Translations under genes and position numbers: made by a program | The notes under the pieces: generated by a model | What the model was told of the DNA's origin: nothing | Database searches by the model: none | The model's input: the letters and a program-made list of their open reading frames with translations, nothing else | Shown here: positions 1-5,414 of the stretch, one piece after another | Numbering within the stretch: the stretch's first letter is position 1 | Layout: the number at the start of each line of letters is the position of its first letter | From: Dehalococcoidia bacterium | GTDB taxonomy: Bacteria; Chloroflexota; Dehalococcoidia; GIF9; AB-539-J10 | Reading direction: 5' to 3' | DNA length: 5,414 nt | Assembly (NCBI GenBank): GCA_029859145.1 | Contig: JAOUDT010000093.1 | Location: forward strand, 1-5,414

Positions 1-750
1 GCAGCCGATAGCTGACAGGTGTATTCTGATTTGATGTGTGCGCCCTGTTACGGGACTGACTTCGACCAAAGTGTAATTATCAAGGTATTTTCGGACTTGA
101 TACTGGGTAGTGGCTTCTTTTCCTGCATCCGTTATCGCCATCCTTTGTCTATGATGAGGGTCTCGCCCAATAGGTGCTTCGACTATCCCCTGTTGCGGGG
201 ACAGTCTTCCTTTAACCAGGACAATATATCTTTTGGTTACGGTGCGACTCTTGAACTGCGCGGCCAAATATTCCCGGGCAAAGTCGTTTTTAGCAATGAC
301 TATCAGGCCCGACGTGTCTTTGTCTAGTCTGTGAACTATGCCCGGGCGTATAGGCTCGTTGCTCATGGTCAGACCGGGACAGTGGTCTAAGATGGCATTG
401 ACTAGGGTATGGTTGGAATGCCCCGGGGCAGGGTGGACTGTCAAGCCAGCAGGTTTGTCTACTACTAAGATATCCGCATCTTCGTAAATCACAGCCAAGG
501 GGATTGGCTCAGCCAAAGGACGGCCTGGCAAGGGAGGGAGCTCGACTGTTATCCTGTCGCTCTTGCTCAATTTCTGGCTGGCCTTTGCCCTTTGCCTGTT
601 TACTAGAACGTGACCTTGCCCGATTAACCTCTGTAAGTAGGCGCGAGAGAATTGCGGAAGGGCCTCGGCTAGATACTTATCAAGGCGGATGTTGTGAACA
701 AGCGAGTTGAACTGCAGCGTTTTAGTTCTGGGGCTTTCCGTTGCGTTCAT
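1..750 (-). CDS. rluD: RluD-type 23S rRNA pseudouridine synthase (RluA family), 3' end cut by window edge
   Basis: This gene encodes an RNA pseudouridine synthase that isomerises uridine to pseudouridine, most likely in helix 69 of 23S rRNA if it is a true RluD. I translated the frame by hand: 250 codons without a stop, running off base 1. An S4 RNA-binding domain spans about residues 21-70 (IRLDKYLAE near its start). It is followed by DKPAGLTVHPAPGH (98-111), the catalytic motif GIVHRLDKDTSG with the nucleophilic Asp at 143, and GRTHQIRIH at 236-244. RluD proteins are usually about 300-325 residues, so roughly 50-70 C-terminal residues are missing. The ATG at 750-748 is the only plausible start, because an in-frame stop lies at 759-757. 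No good Shine-Dalgarno is present; AGGGG sits 15 bases upstream. The first 29 bases overlap the end of lspA, so translation is probably coupled. The family call is firm. The exact target (RluD versus RluA or RluC) is inferred from the S4 domain and the lspA neighbourhood. Confidence 0.95.
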   Translation of the reverse strand, partial: MNATESPRTKTLQFNSLVHNIRLDKYLAEALPQFSRAYLQRLIGQGHVLVNRQRAKASQKLSKSDRITVELPPLPGRPLAEPIPLAVIYEDADILVVDKPAGLTVHPAPGHSNHTLVNAILDHCPGLTMSNEPIRPGIVHRLDKDTSGLIVIAKNDFAREYLAAQFKSRTVTKRYIVLVKGRLSPQQGIVEAPIGRDPHHRQRMAITDAGKEATTQYQVRKYLDNYTLVEVSPVTGRTHQIRIHLSAIGC

Positions 751-1315
751 GTGCTTTTATGAATACCCCTGAGTTATAGAAGTAATAAATTAGGGCAAAT
801 ATACCTACCGTTAAAGCCGTGTCAGCAATGTTGAAAGCGGGCCAGTGAAAGAGCTCTCGCAAATGAATGCTGATAAAATCAATCACGTAGCCAAGTCGTA
901 TTCGGTCTATAAGATTGCCGGCAGCTCCGCTCAGAATCAAGGCGAAGGATACCACACCCAGGGTGGTGGCTGGCGGAAAGTAGTAGAGAAAAACGACGAT
1001 AGCAAGCACACTGACTATGCCGAGGGAGATGAAGACCGCGATGTGGGTGTGCCATAAGCCAAAAATGGCACCAGTATTCTCGACGTAACGTAAATCAAGA
1101 AATCCTGGCAACAACTGTATTTGTGGTCGACTAGCGTCGAGCCACACCTTGCTCAGTTGGTCAAGAATGACCACTAGGACAGCGACAATCACAAATAGCC
1201 TTAATCTGCCACTGTGCTTGCCGGGGAAAGCTTTTGATTTGTCTTCACCCACCAAGTCTGGTATTTTGCTGTTCTCCAATTTACTTGGAGACACACTATC
1301 TTGTCCCTTTTGCAT
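722..1315 (-). CDS. lspA: Lipoprotein signal peptidase (signal peptidase II)
   Basis: LspA is the integral-membrane aspartyl protease that removes the signal peptide from diacylglyceryl-modified prolipoproteins. Four hydrophobic segments are visible at about residues 40-58, 90-113, 117-133 and 164-181. Family motifs are DQLSK (D52), NTGAIFG (80-86), GNLIDR (133-138, D137), VIDF (D146) and FNIADTA (161-167, D165). D146 and D165 match the catalytic Asp pair seen in LspA structures, which are 18-19 residues apart. The family is usually about 150-170 residues; this frame gives 197 because of a polar stretch of about 38 residues before the first membrane segment. The ATG at 1315-1313 overlaps the upstream zinc-finger gene by 20 bases. 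A GTG at 1192-1190 (codon 42) has AAGG six bases upstream and would give a 156-residue protein of normal size, so the start is uncertain. The 3' end overlaps rluD by 29 bases. Lipoprotein signal peptidase is certain; only the N-terminus is in doubt. Confidence 0.96.
   Translation of the reverse strand: MQKGQDSVSPSKLENSKIPDLVGEDKSKAFPGKHSGRLRLFVIVAVLVVILDQLSKVWLDASRPQIQLLPGFLDLRYVENTGAIFGLWHTHIAVFISLGIVSVLAIVVFLYYFPPATTLGVVSFALILSGAAGNLIDRIRLGYVIDFISIHLRELFHWPAFNIADTALTVGIFALIYYFYNSGVFIKAHERNGKPQN
1199..1202 (-). promoter_or_regulatory. Possible internal ribosome binding site for a shorter LspA
   Basis: On the minus strand AAGG lies six bases before the GTG at 1192-1190, which is codon 42 of the long lspA frame. 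Starting there puts the conserved DQLSK Asp at residue 11, close to its place in short family members such as Bacillus LspA (D14). A four-base match can occur by chance, so this is only a candidate. Confidence 0.3.
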
Positions 1316-1664
1316 CCTTTGCCTGGCTTGCCTTACACTTCATGCATAAAGTTGCCTGAGGTATAGCTTCAAGACGAGCTTGCTCTATGGGTTCCCCACA
1401 GGAATCACATAACCCATAGGTGCCAGCTTCATATTTCTCTAGGGCATGCTCCACTTCTTTGAGAGACTCCTCAAGCCTCTTTTCCAGCGCTAGTCTCGTC
1501 TCCAGTTCCGAGGCTTCATCGGCTCCTTCCTCCCTTTTGCCGAACGGACTGCCTTCCTTTCTCTCTGCCGACGGCTGGCCAAGAGCTCTAAACTGTTCTA
1601 TCTTTTCTAGCAGCTCTATTTTTTCTTTCTTTAATCTCTCATAAAGTTCAACAAACTCTGTCAC
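1296..1664 (-). CDS. TraR/DksA-family C4 zinc-finger protein
   Basis: This is a 122-residue DksA-like protein. Family members bind the secondary channel of RNA polymerase and modulate transcription initiation, in some species with ppGpp; that role is inferred here. Residues 1-27 and about 49-80 are charged and helical, as expected for the two arms of a coiled coil, with a polar low-complexity linker between (about 30-48). The zinc finger has C86-x2-C89 and C107-x2-C110, in the typical context GxCDSCGEPI and LEAIPQATLCMKCK. E46-x-x-D49-x-A51 sits where DksA carries its DxxDxA coiled-coil-tip motif, with Glu in place of the first Asp. The start is a GTG at 1664-1662, chosen because GGGAGGG lies six bases upstream. 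The protein is shorter than E. coli DksA (151 residues). Its last 20 bases overlap the long form of lspA. The superfamily is certain; whether it acts as DksA or as a simpler TraR/YteA-like protein is open. Confidence 0.92.
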   Translation of the reverse strand: MTEFVELYERLKKEKIELLEKIEQFRALGQPSAERKEGSPFGKREEGADEASELETRLALEKRLEESLKEVEHALEKYEAGTYGLCDSCGEPIEQARLEAIPQATLCMKCKASQAKDAKGTR

Positions 1665-1670
1665 TTGTTG

Positions 1671-1677
1671 CCCTCCC
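1671..1677 (-). promoter_or_regulatory. Strong Shine-Dalgarno for the DksA-like gene
   Basis: GGGAGGG on the minus strand, with a six-base spacer (CAACAA) before the GTG at 1664-1662. It fixes a non-ATG start for the zinc-finger gene and suggests that this gene is translated independently of pckA. Confidence 0.8.
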
Positions 1678-1718
1678 GATGATTTACAGCTATCCTACAC
1701 CAAGGTTGCGCACGAGCC

Positions 1719-1744
1719 GCATGAGACTTGCAGTTCTCTTATGC
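1719..1744 (-). other. Imperfect hairpin spanning the pckA stop codon
   Basis: An inverted repeat pairs GCAT with ATGC, GAG with CTC and ACT with AGT around a three-base loop at 1729-1731. A one-base bulge at 1735 and a two-base bulge at 1739-1740 interrupt it. It includes the pckA TAA (1741-1739). No T-run follows on the minus strand, so it is not a standard intrinsic terminator. It could be an mRNA 3'-end or processing structure, or chance. Confidence 0.25.
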
Positions 1745-3346
1745 AACGTCGATCTGGCTAAAAACCCTCTTTACATCACGATGTAAAGAGTCTCCGAGTT
1801 TCTTCACGGATTCGTATCTAATTTTGTTAAGCTCGCGTTGCTTTTCTTCAAACTCAGTTCGGGAGTAAAGTTTCTCAGGATGCGAATAAATGTCATCCAC
1901 ATATCTTATCGCCTTGGGCACCTTAAATCCGGTCGGGGAATCCACCCAATCGTCTAAGCCTCCCCTTAATAGAGAATCGAGTACTGCCATCGTAGCTTCC
2001 AGTCTTATGTCTCTGTAGTGTTCTGCTTCCCCTATTCCTCCAGTATTTATCAGATAGTAATTCAAGTGGGGGATGCCTTTTATTATCTCATAAAATATGT
2101 TAGCGTGCTTGGCCAAATCGCCGGCGACAAAGGGGTCGTAGAAGAACTCGCTTCTGATTCTTCCGGCCTGGGTCGGATCACCGGCTGAGGATTCCATTGC
2201 CTGTCCCAGGACCATCAAGGCTGCCGCTTGCTCCCGGGTCAACTTTGATATTGCCGGAATCAAGGGTCCTCTGGTGATAAGGATCAGATTGTCAATCCTA
2301 TCCACGTCGATATAGCGGCTGGCGTGCATAAAATCCCTTCTTAGTACTACAGCTCTGCCATTGGATGTTCTGTCTAAATTGTAAAAGTCAAAATCTCCGT
2401 CTTCGGTCACGTGGACATTCTCGCAGACGGTCTGTGGTTTTAACAGTCCGTAATATATTTCGATTTGCTCCCCGGGGTTAACGCCCTCCGTTTTTACAAA
2501 GATTCCCCCGGCCTCAAATCCCTGAAAAGAACCATCGGGCATGAGTGTCCCGCCATCATCTTGAATAAGCCAAGATTTCTCTCTTCCCTTTCTGGCCAGG
2601 ATTTTGCAGGTTGTAGTTGTCTTCCCGTTGGCACTCAATGCCACAAGTAGCGTCCTGGCCAGCCGATAGTCCCCTCGTGCCGATTGAAGGTAATCCTCCC
2701 GGCAGCCAGCATGCAAGAAGATGCCCCCTCTCTTCTTAGCTGCCCAATCCTCGGCGGCGAACACTCCCTTTTTGAATTCACCTATATAGTTACCATTTCT
2801 GACTATCTTGACAAACCTTCCGTCACCCGGCATAGCCAATCTGATGGTGATATCTTTGTCAGGGAGTGGCTTTGACTGGTTAGTCTCAAAGGCCTCATCA
2901 GCGAAGAATAGGATATAGTAGGTTGGCTCTTTGACCTCCCCCTTTGAGGGTATAAAAAGGTTCCTGCCTCCATAGGCAACATGCGCAAACCGCTCCGGTA
3001 CAATCAACCTGACCGTAGTGTTGCTACTCTCATTGCCTACAATTCTGTCTACTGAAATCAATCTCTCTTTGCCCAACGCCTTCTCACACTGAGCCAATAG
3101 CCTTAGCTCGTCCTCGCCGAAGCGATGGTCAACGCTGTTCTTGGTGAACATCGCTGACCTGGAAGTGGGCTCACTTCGGGCGACGAAGTTTCTGTACAAC
3201 GTCTTCTTGACACCCGGCTCTTTTTGCACAAGCTTCCTCAATTCCCCATCAGAGGGGTTATGAGTCAGCCTCTTTTCCTCGCGTGCCTTTTGCCAGACTC
3301 TGTCGGCGGTTATGACGAATTGTCCTAGCTCAAACATTACTATCAC
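1739..3346 (-). CDS. pckA: Divergent ATP-type phosphoenolpyruvate carboxykinase
   Basis: PEPCK (ATP) interconverts oxaloacetate plus ATP with PEP, CO2 and ADP, linking the TCA/C4 pool to gluconeogenesis; it is cytosolic. At 535 residues it matches the length of E. coli PckA (540), and the family features appear in order: GGRNLFIP (126-133), YIGEFKKG (187-194, with K192/K193 matching the substrate/metal lysines), H212 in FLHAGC (a metal ligand in the family; the K193-H212 spacing is the canonical 19), the P-loop at 236-244, DD at 263-264 (second metal site), GFEAGG and VKTEG (276-288), ENVHVTEDG (309-317), N329-x-R331, SKLT (367-370) and YLINTGGIGE (431-440). The P-loop is ALSANGKTT rather than GLSGTGKTT, and the kinase-2 motif is QDDGGTL rather than GDDEHGW. 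The N-terminal GRSPKDKY motif is not clear; R57 or R63 may replace its Arg. The start is GTG 3346-3344 or ATG 3337-3335, three codons apart. Superfamily membership is firm; the nucleotide used, and in vivo direction, are not. Confidence 0.88.
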   Translation of the reverse strand: MIVMFELGQFVITADRVWQKAREEKRLTHNPSDGELRKLVQKEPGVKKTLYRNFVARSEPTSRSAMFTKNSVDHRFGEDELRLLAQCEKALGKERLISVDRIVGNESSNTTVRLIVPERFAHVAYGGRNLFIPSKGEVKEPTYYILFFADEAFETNQSKPLPDKDITIRLAMPGDGRFVKIVRNGNYIGEFKKGVFAAEDWAAKKRGGIFLHAGCREDYLQSARGDYRLARTLLVALSANGKTTTTCKILARKGREKSWLIQDDGGTLMPDGSFQGFEAGGIFVKTEGVNPGEQIEIYYGLLKPQTVCENVHVTEDGDFDFYNLDRTSNGRAVVLRRDFMHASRYIDVDRIDNLILITRGPLIPAISKLTREQAAALMVLGQAMESSAGDPTQAGRIRSEFFYDPFVAGDLAKHANIFYEIIKGIPHLNYYLINTGGIGEAEHYRDIRLEATMAVLDSLLRGGLDDWVDSPTGFKVPKAIRYVDDIYSHPEKLYSRTEFEEKQRELNKIRYESVKKLGDSLHRDVKRVFSQIDVA

Positions 3347-3348
3347 GC

Positions 3349-3353
3349 TTCCT
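3349..3353 (-). promoter_or_regulatory. Shine-Dalgarno upstream of pckA, start ambiguous
   Basis: AGGAA on the minus strand is the only purine-rich site here. It lies about 2-3 bases from the GTG at 3346-3344 and about 11-12 from the ATG at 3337-3335. Neither spacing is ideal, so the true start is one of these two, with a three-residue difference. Confidence 0.45.
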
Positions 3354-3372
3354 GGGCGAAATGTGATTTTGT

Positions 3373-3391
3373 GTTACTGGTCTCCAGGAAC
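3373..3391 (-). other. Short hairpin in the dnaK-pckA gap
   Basis: GTTACTGG (3373-3380) pairs with CCAGGAAC (3384-3391) at seven of eight positions around the loop TCT. It lies in the 63-base gap, 18 bases past the dnaK stop codon. On the minus strand it is followed by an A-rich stretch rather than a T-run, so a Rho-independent terminator is not supported. An mRNA-stability or processing hairpin between operon genes is possible. Confidence 0.35.
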
Positions 3392-3409
3392 TAGGTGCCG
3401 CTGTTTTGC

Positions 3410-5323
3410 CTAGACCTCGCGGAACTCTCCTTCAACCGTGCCTTCTTCTTCCCCACCATGTTTCTCTTCTCCGCCAGGTTTCTCGCCGCCCGGCGGGGGC
3501 TGCCCCGGCTGCTGATAGGCCGTTGCTCCCGCCTTCTGCAGAGCTTGCGATAGCTCTTGCATAGCCTGGCGGATGGCGTTTACATCCTTGCCCTGAAGGG
3601 CCGACTTTACACGGGCTATCCTATCGTCTATTTCCTTCTTTACATCGGCAGGTATCTTATCTCCATAGTCACGCAGGGTTTTTTCTGCCGTGTAAGCCAG
3701 GCTATCAGCAGAATTGCGCACCTCTACTTCCTCTTTACGCTTGGCATCGTCGGCAGCATGTTGCTCAGCCTCTCGCCTCATCTTCTCTACTTCCTCTTTG
3801 TTCAATCCGCTCGAGGCGGTAATAGTGATTTTTTGTTCTTTCCCCGTGCCCTTATCGCGAGCGCTAACATTAAGGATGCCGTTGGCATCTATGTCGAATG
3901 TCACCTCAATCTGAGGTATGCCTCGTGGTGCCGGCAGGATACCGTCGAGTACAAAGCGCCCCAATGTTCGGTTATCGGCCGCCATCGGGCGTTCACCTTG
4001 AAGGACATGTATTTCCACGCTTGGTTGGCTATCACTTGCAGTGCTGAAAATCTGGCTCTTTGAAGTGGGTATGGTAGTGTTGCGGGAGATTAGAGGCGTA
4101 GCTACTCCTCCCAGCGTCTCTATACCCAGGGTAAGAGGAGTGATATCCAGAAGGAGGACCTCTCCGACTTCACCCTTGAGCACTCCAGCTTGAATGGCTG
4201 CTCCCATGGCAACAACCTCGTCGGGATTGATTCCCTTTGACGGCTCTTTGCCGAAGAATTCTCTCGCTTTCTCTTGAACTAGAGGCATTCTAGTTTGACC
4301 ACCGACAAGGAGGACTTCGTTTATCTGGGCTGAATCAAGTCCAGCATCCTTCACCGCTTGGCGGCAGGGCTCAAGAGTCTGTTCCACCAAATCCATGACC
4401 AGTTGCTCCAGTTTGGAGCGGCTCAGTTTGACGCTAAGGTGCTTTGGCCCCGAGGCGTCAGCGGTAACAAAGGGAAGGCTTATCTCAGTCTGTTGCACCG
4501 TAGAGAGTTCAATCTTCGCTCGTTCTGCCGCCTCTTTGAGGCGCTGCATTGCCATGGGGTCATTTCTGAGATCTATTCCCTGGTCTCGTTTGAACTCGCT
4601 GCATAGCCATTCGATGACGCGCTGGTCGAAGTCATCCCCACCCAGGTGGGTATTACCGCTCGTAGATTTGACCTGGAAGGTTCCCTCCCCTATCTCCAAG
4701 ATAGAGATATCGAAAGTGCCTCCGCCAAGGTCGTACACTGCGATTGTTCCCTCTTTCTTCTTGTCTGCGCCGTAAGCTAGGGCGGCAGCAGTGGGCTCAT
4801 TGATTATGCGAAGGACGTTCAAGCCGGCGATTGTGCCAGCGTCCTTGGTTGCCTGGCGCTGGCTATCATTGAAATAGGCCGGCACCGTGATCACTGCCTC
4901 TGTCACTTTGTCGCCCAGGTAGGCTTCGGCATCGGCCTTCAGTTTCTGCAATATCATTGCCGATATCTCGGGCGGCGTGTATTCTTTTCCACCCATGACT
5001 ACCTTGACTTCGTTATCAGAACCGCGAGTTGTCTTGTAGGATACACGCTTCGCGTCCTCTTCCACTGGTAATTCCCTTCCTGGTGGTTCCCCGAATCTTC
5101 TTCCCATGAAGCGCTTGATGCTGTAAACGGTGTTTTCTGGGTTAACCACAGCCTGACGCTTAGCCACTTGCCCTACCAATCGCTCTCCATTCTTGCTTAT
5201 TGCCACTACTGAAGGATATAGGTTAGAGCCTTCCGAGCTGGGGATAAGCTTTGGCTTTCCGCCCTCTACAACAGCGACCTCGCTCAATGTTGTTCCTAGG
5301 TCAATACCTACTGCCTTAGCCAT
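3410..5323 (-). CDS. dnaK: Hsp70 molecular chaperone DnaK
   Basis: DnaK is the cytosolic ATP-driven chaperone that folds and disaggregates proteins with DnaJ and GrpE. The 637-residue protein is full length. ATPase domain motifs are GIDLGTT (6-12), INEPTAAALAYG (174-185), VYDLGGGTFDIS (196-207, with T203 matching the E. coli autophosphorylated Thr199) and VGGQTRMP (340-347). The interdomain linker VLLLD (389-393) falls at the same numbering as in E. coli. The substrate-binding beta domain (about 394-505, including VLQGER and NGILNVSA) and the helical lid (about 508-600) follow. The C-terminal tail (604-637) is rich in Gly, Glu and Pro, with GGE-K repeats and the ending EGEFREV in place of the usual EEV-type end. 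Position 13 is Leu where most DnaKs have Asn in TTNS. The ATG at 5323-5321 is supported by GAGGAG seven bases upstream. It begins one base after the grpE stop. No dnaJ follows; pckA does. Confidence 0.99.
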   Translation of the reverse strand: MAKAVGIDLGTTLSEVAVVEGGKPKLIPSSEGSNLYPSVVAISKNGERLVGQVAKRQAVVNPENTVYSIKRFMGRRFGEPPGRELPVEEDAKRVSYKTTRGSDNEVKVVMGGKEYTPPEISAMILQKLKADAEAYLGDKVTEAVITVPAYFNDSQRQATKDAGTIAGLNVLRIINEPTAAALAYGADKKKEGTIAVYDLGGGTFDISILEIGEGTFQVKSTSGNTHLGGDDFDQRVIEWLCSEFKRDQGIDLRNDPMAMQRLKEAAERAKIELSTVQQTEISLPFVTADASGPKHLSVKLSRSKLEQLVMDLVEQTLEPCRQAVKDAGLDSAQINEVLLVGGQTRMPLVQEKAREFFGKEPSKGINPDEVVAMGAAIQAGVLKGEVGEVLLLDITPLTLGIETLGGVATPLISRNTTIPTSKSQIFSTASDSQPSVEIHVLQGERPMAADNRTLGRFVLDGILPAPRGIPQIEVTFDIDANGILNVSARDKGTGKEQKITITASSGLNKEEVEKMRREAEQHAADDAKRKEEVEVRNSADSLAYTAEKTLRDYGDKIPADVKKEIDDRIARVKSALQGKDVNAIRQAMQELSQALQKAGATAYQQPGQPPPGGEKPGGEEKHGGEEEGTVEGEFREV

Positions 5324-5324
5324 A

Positions 5325-5414
5325 TTATCTCTCCTCTGAACTTTCCTGTTGAATCTTGTTCTTATTACCTGCGCCTACCATGACCATGCTAGGACGAAGC
5401 AATTTGTCTCTAAA
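5325..5414 (-). CDS. grpE: C-terminus of GrpE, nucleotide exchange factor of DnaK (5' part outside window)
   Basis: Reading the minus strand from the right edge, an open frame of 29 codons ends in TAA at 5327-5325, one base before the dnaK ATG. It begins FRDKLLRPSMVMV, which fits the conserved end of the GrpE signature (Asp, then L-R-x-S/A-x-V-x-V), where the C-terminal beta-wing domain finishes. A polar tail of about 16 residues (GAGNKNK...SSEER) follows, as is common in this family. GrpE is the homodimer that speeds ADP release from DnaK, and grpE directly before dnaK is the classic heat-shock order. The fragment is short, but the motif together with the position makes the call strong. Any promoter or heat-shock operator (CIRCE, HrcA) would lie upstream of this window. 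Confidence 0.87.
   Translation of the reverse strand, partial: FRDKLLRPSMVMVGAGNKNKIQQESSEER
5331..5336 (-). promoter_or_regulatory. Strong Shine-Dalgarno for dnaK inside the grpE 3' end
   Basis: GAGGAG on the minus strand with a seven-base spacer to the dnaK ATG. It is embedded in the last grpE codons (Glu-Glu-Arg-stop), so dnaK is translated from the grpE message, with likely terminating-ribosome coupling. Confidence 0.85.

Noticed and set aside
19..327. 102-codon plus-strand open frame at the left edge
   Set aside because: The opposite strand carries the unmistakable RluA-family catalytic region (HRLDKD and GRTHQIR motifs) over the same bases.
1420..1644. Ser-rich 74-codon plus-strand open frame
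   Set aside because: It is the complement of the Glu/Lys/Leu-rich coiled coil of the DksA-like gene, which explains its Ser/Phe/Leu composition.
1665..1738. Possible promoter for the DksA-like gene in the 74-base gap
   Set aside because: TTGGTG and TAGGAT-like hexamers occur, but not at a proper 16-18 base spacing; no pair convinced me.
2803..3003. 66-codon minus-strand frame inside pckA
   Set aside because: It lies in an alternative frame of a gene with continuous PEPCK homology across this region; no domain seen.
3347..3409. Intrinsic terminator after dnaK
   Set aside because: A hairpin exists at 3373-3391, but it has a mismatch, a short stem and no T-run on the transcribed side.
3557..4063. 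168-codon plus-strand open frame antisense to dnaK
   Set aside because: It lies wholly inside the conserved dnaK coding region, shows no recognisable domain, and its sequence is what the complement of the dnaK codons gives.
4358..4775. Two overlapping plus-strand open frames (82 and 126 codons) antisense to dnaK
   Set aside because: Shadow frames of the DnaK ATPase domain: Ser/Leu-rich composition and no domain seen.
5337..5414. CIRCE or other heat-shock operator upstream of dnaK
   Set aside because: This stretch is grpE coding sequence, and I see no TTAGCACTC-N9-GAGTGCTAA-type inverted repeat in it.

Overview
This is an ordinary, tightly packed bacterial chromosomal segment. Six protein genes, all on the minus strand, fill nearly all of it. 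In transcription order (right to left) they are: the 3' end of grpE (5414-5325), dnaK (5323-3410), a divergent ATP-type phosphoenolpyruvate carboxykinase (3346-1739), a TraR/DksA-family C4 zinc-finger protein (1664-1296), lspA (1315-722) and the first 250 codons of an rluD-like pseudouridine synthase (750-1, cut by the window edge). I see no RNA genes, mobile elements, CRISPR arrays or phage genes.

The spacing suggests one or two transcription units. grpE and dnaK are 1 base apart. The dksA-like gene overlaps lspA by 20 bases and lspA overlaps rluD by 29. Only two gaps exist, of 63 bases (dnaK-pckA) and 74 bases (pckA-dksA-like). Neither holds a convincing promoter or a U-tracted terminator, though each contains a small imperfect hairpin.

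Functionally, grpE and dnaK form the Hsp70 chaperone machine. PEPCK links the C4 pool (oxaloacetate) to PEP. The zinc-finger protein probably binds RNA polymerase. LspA matures lipoproteins in the membrane, and RluD modifies 23S rRNA. The last three form a housekeeping cluster that looks translationally coupled.

Organism: the GC content is moderate, the Shine-Dalgarno sites are standard, and GTG starts are used. LspA implies a lipoprotein-making bacterium. The DnaK N-terminus (DLGTTLSEVAV instead of the usual TNSC), the unusual PEPCK and the gene order recall Chloroflexota, perhaps Dehalococcoidia. That placement is an impression from memory, not proof.

I found no clear undescribed system. 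The item most worth a second look is the PEPCK: its metal and substrate residues are kept, but its nucleotide-binding loops (residues 236-244 and 262-268) are atypical. Next are the uncertain LspA start, the ExxDxA coiled-coil-tip motif in the DksA-like protein, and dnaK being followed by pckA rather than dnaJ.
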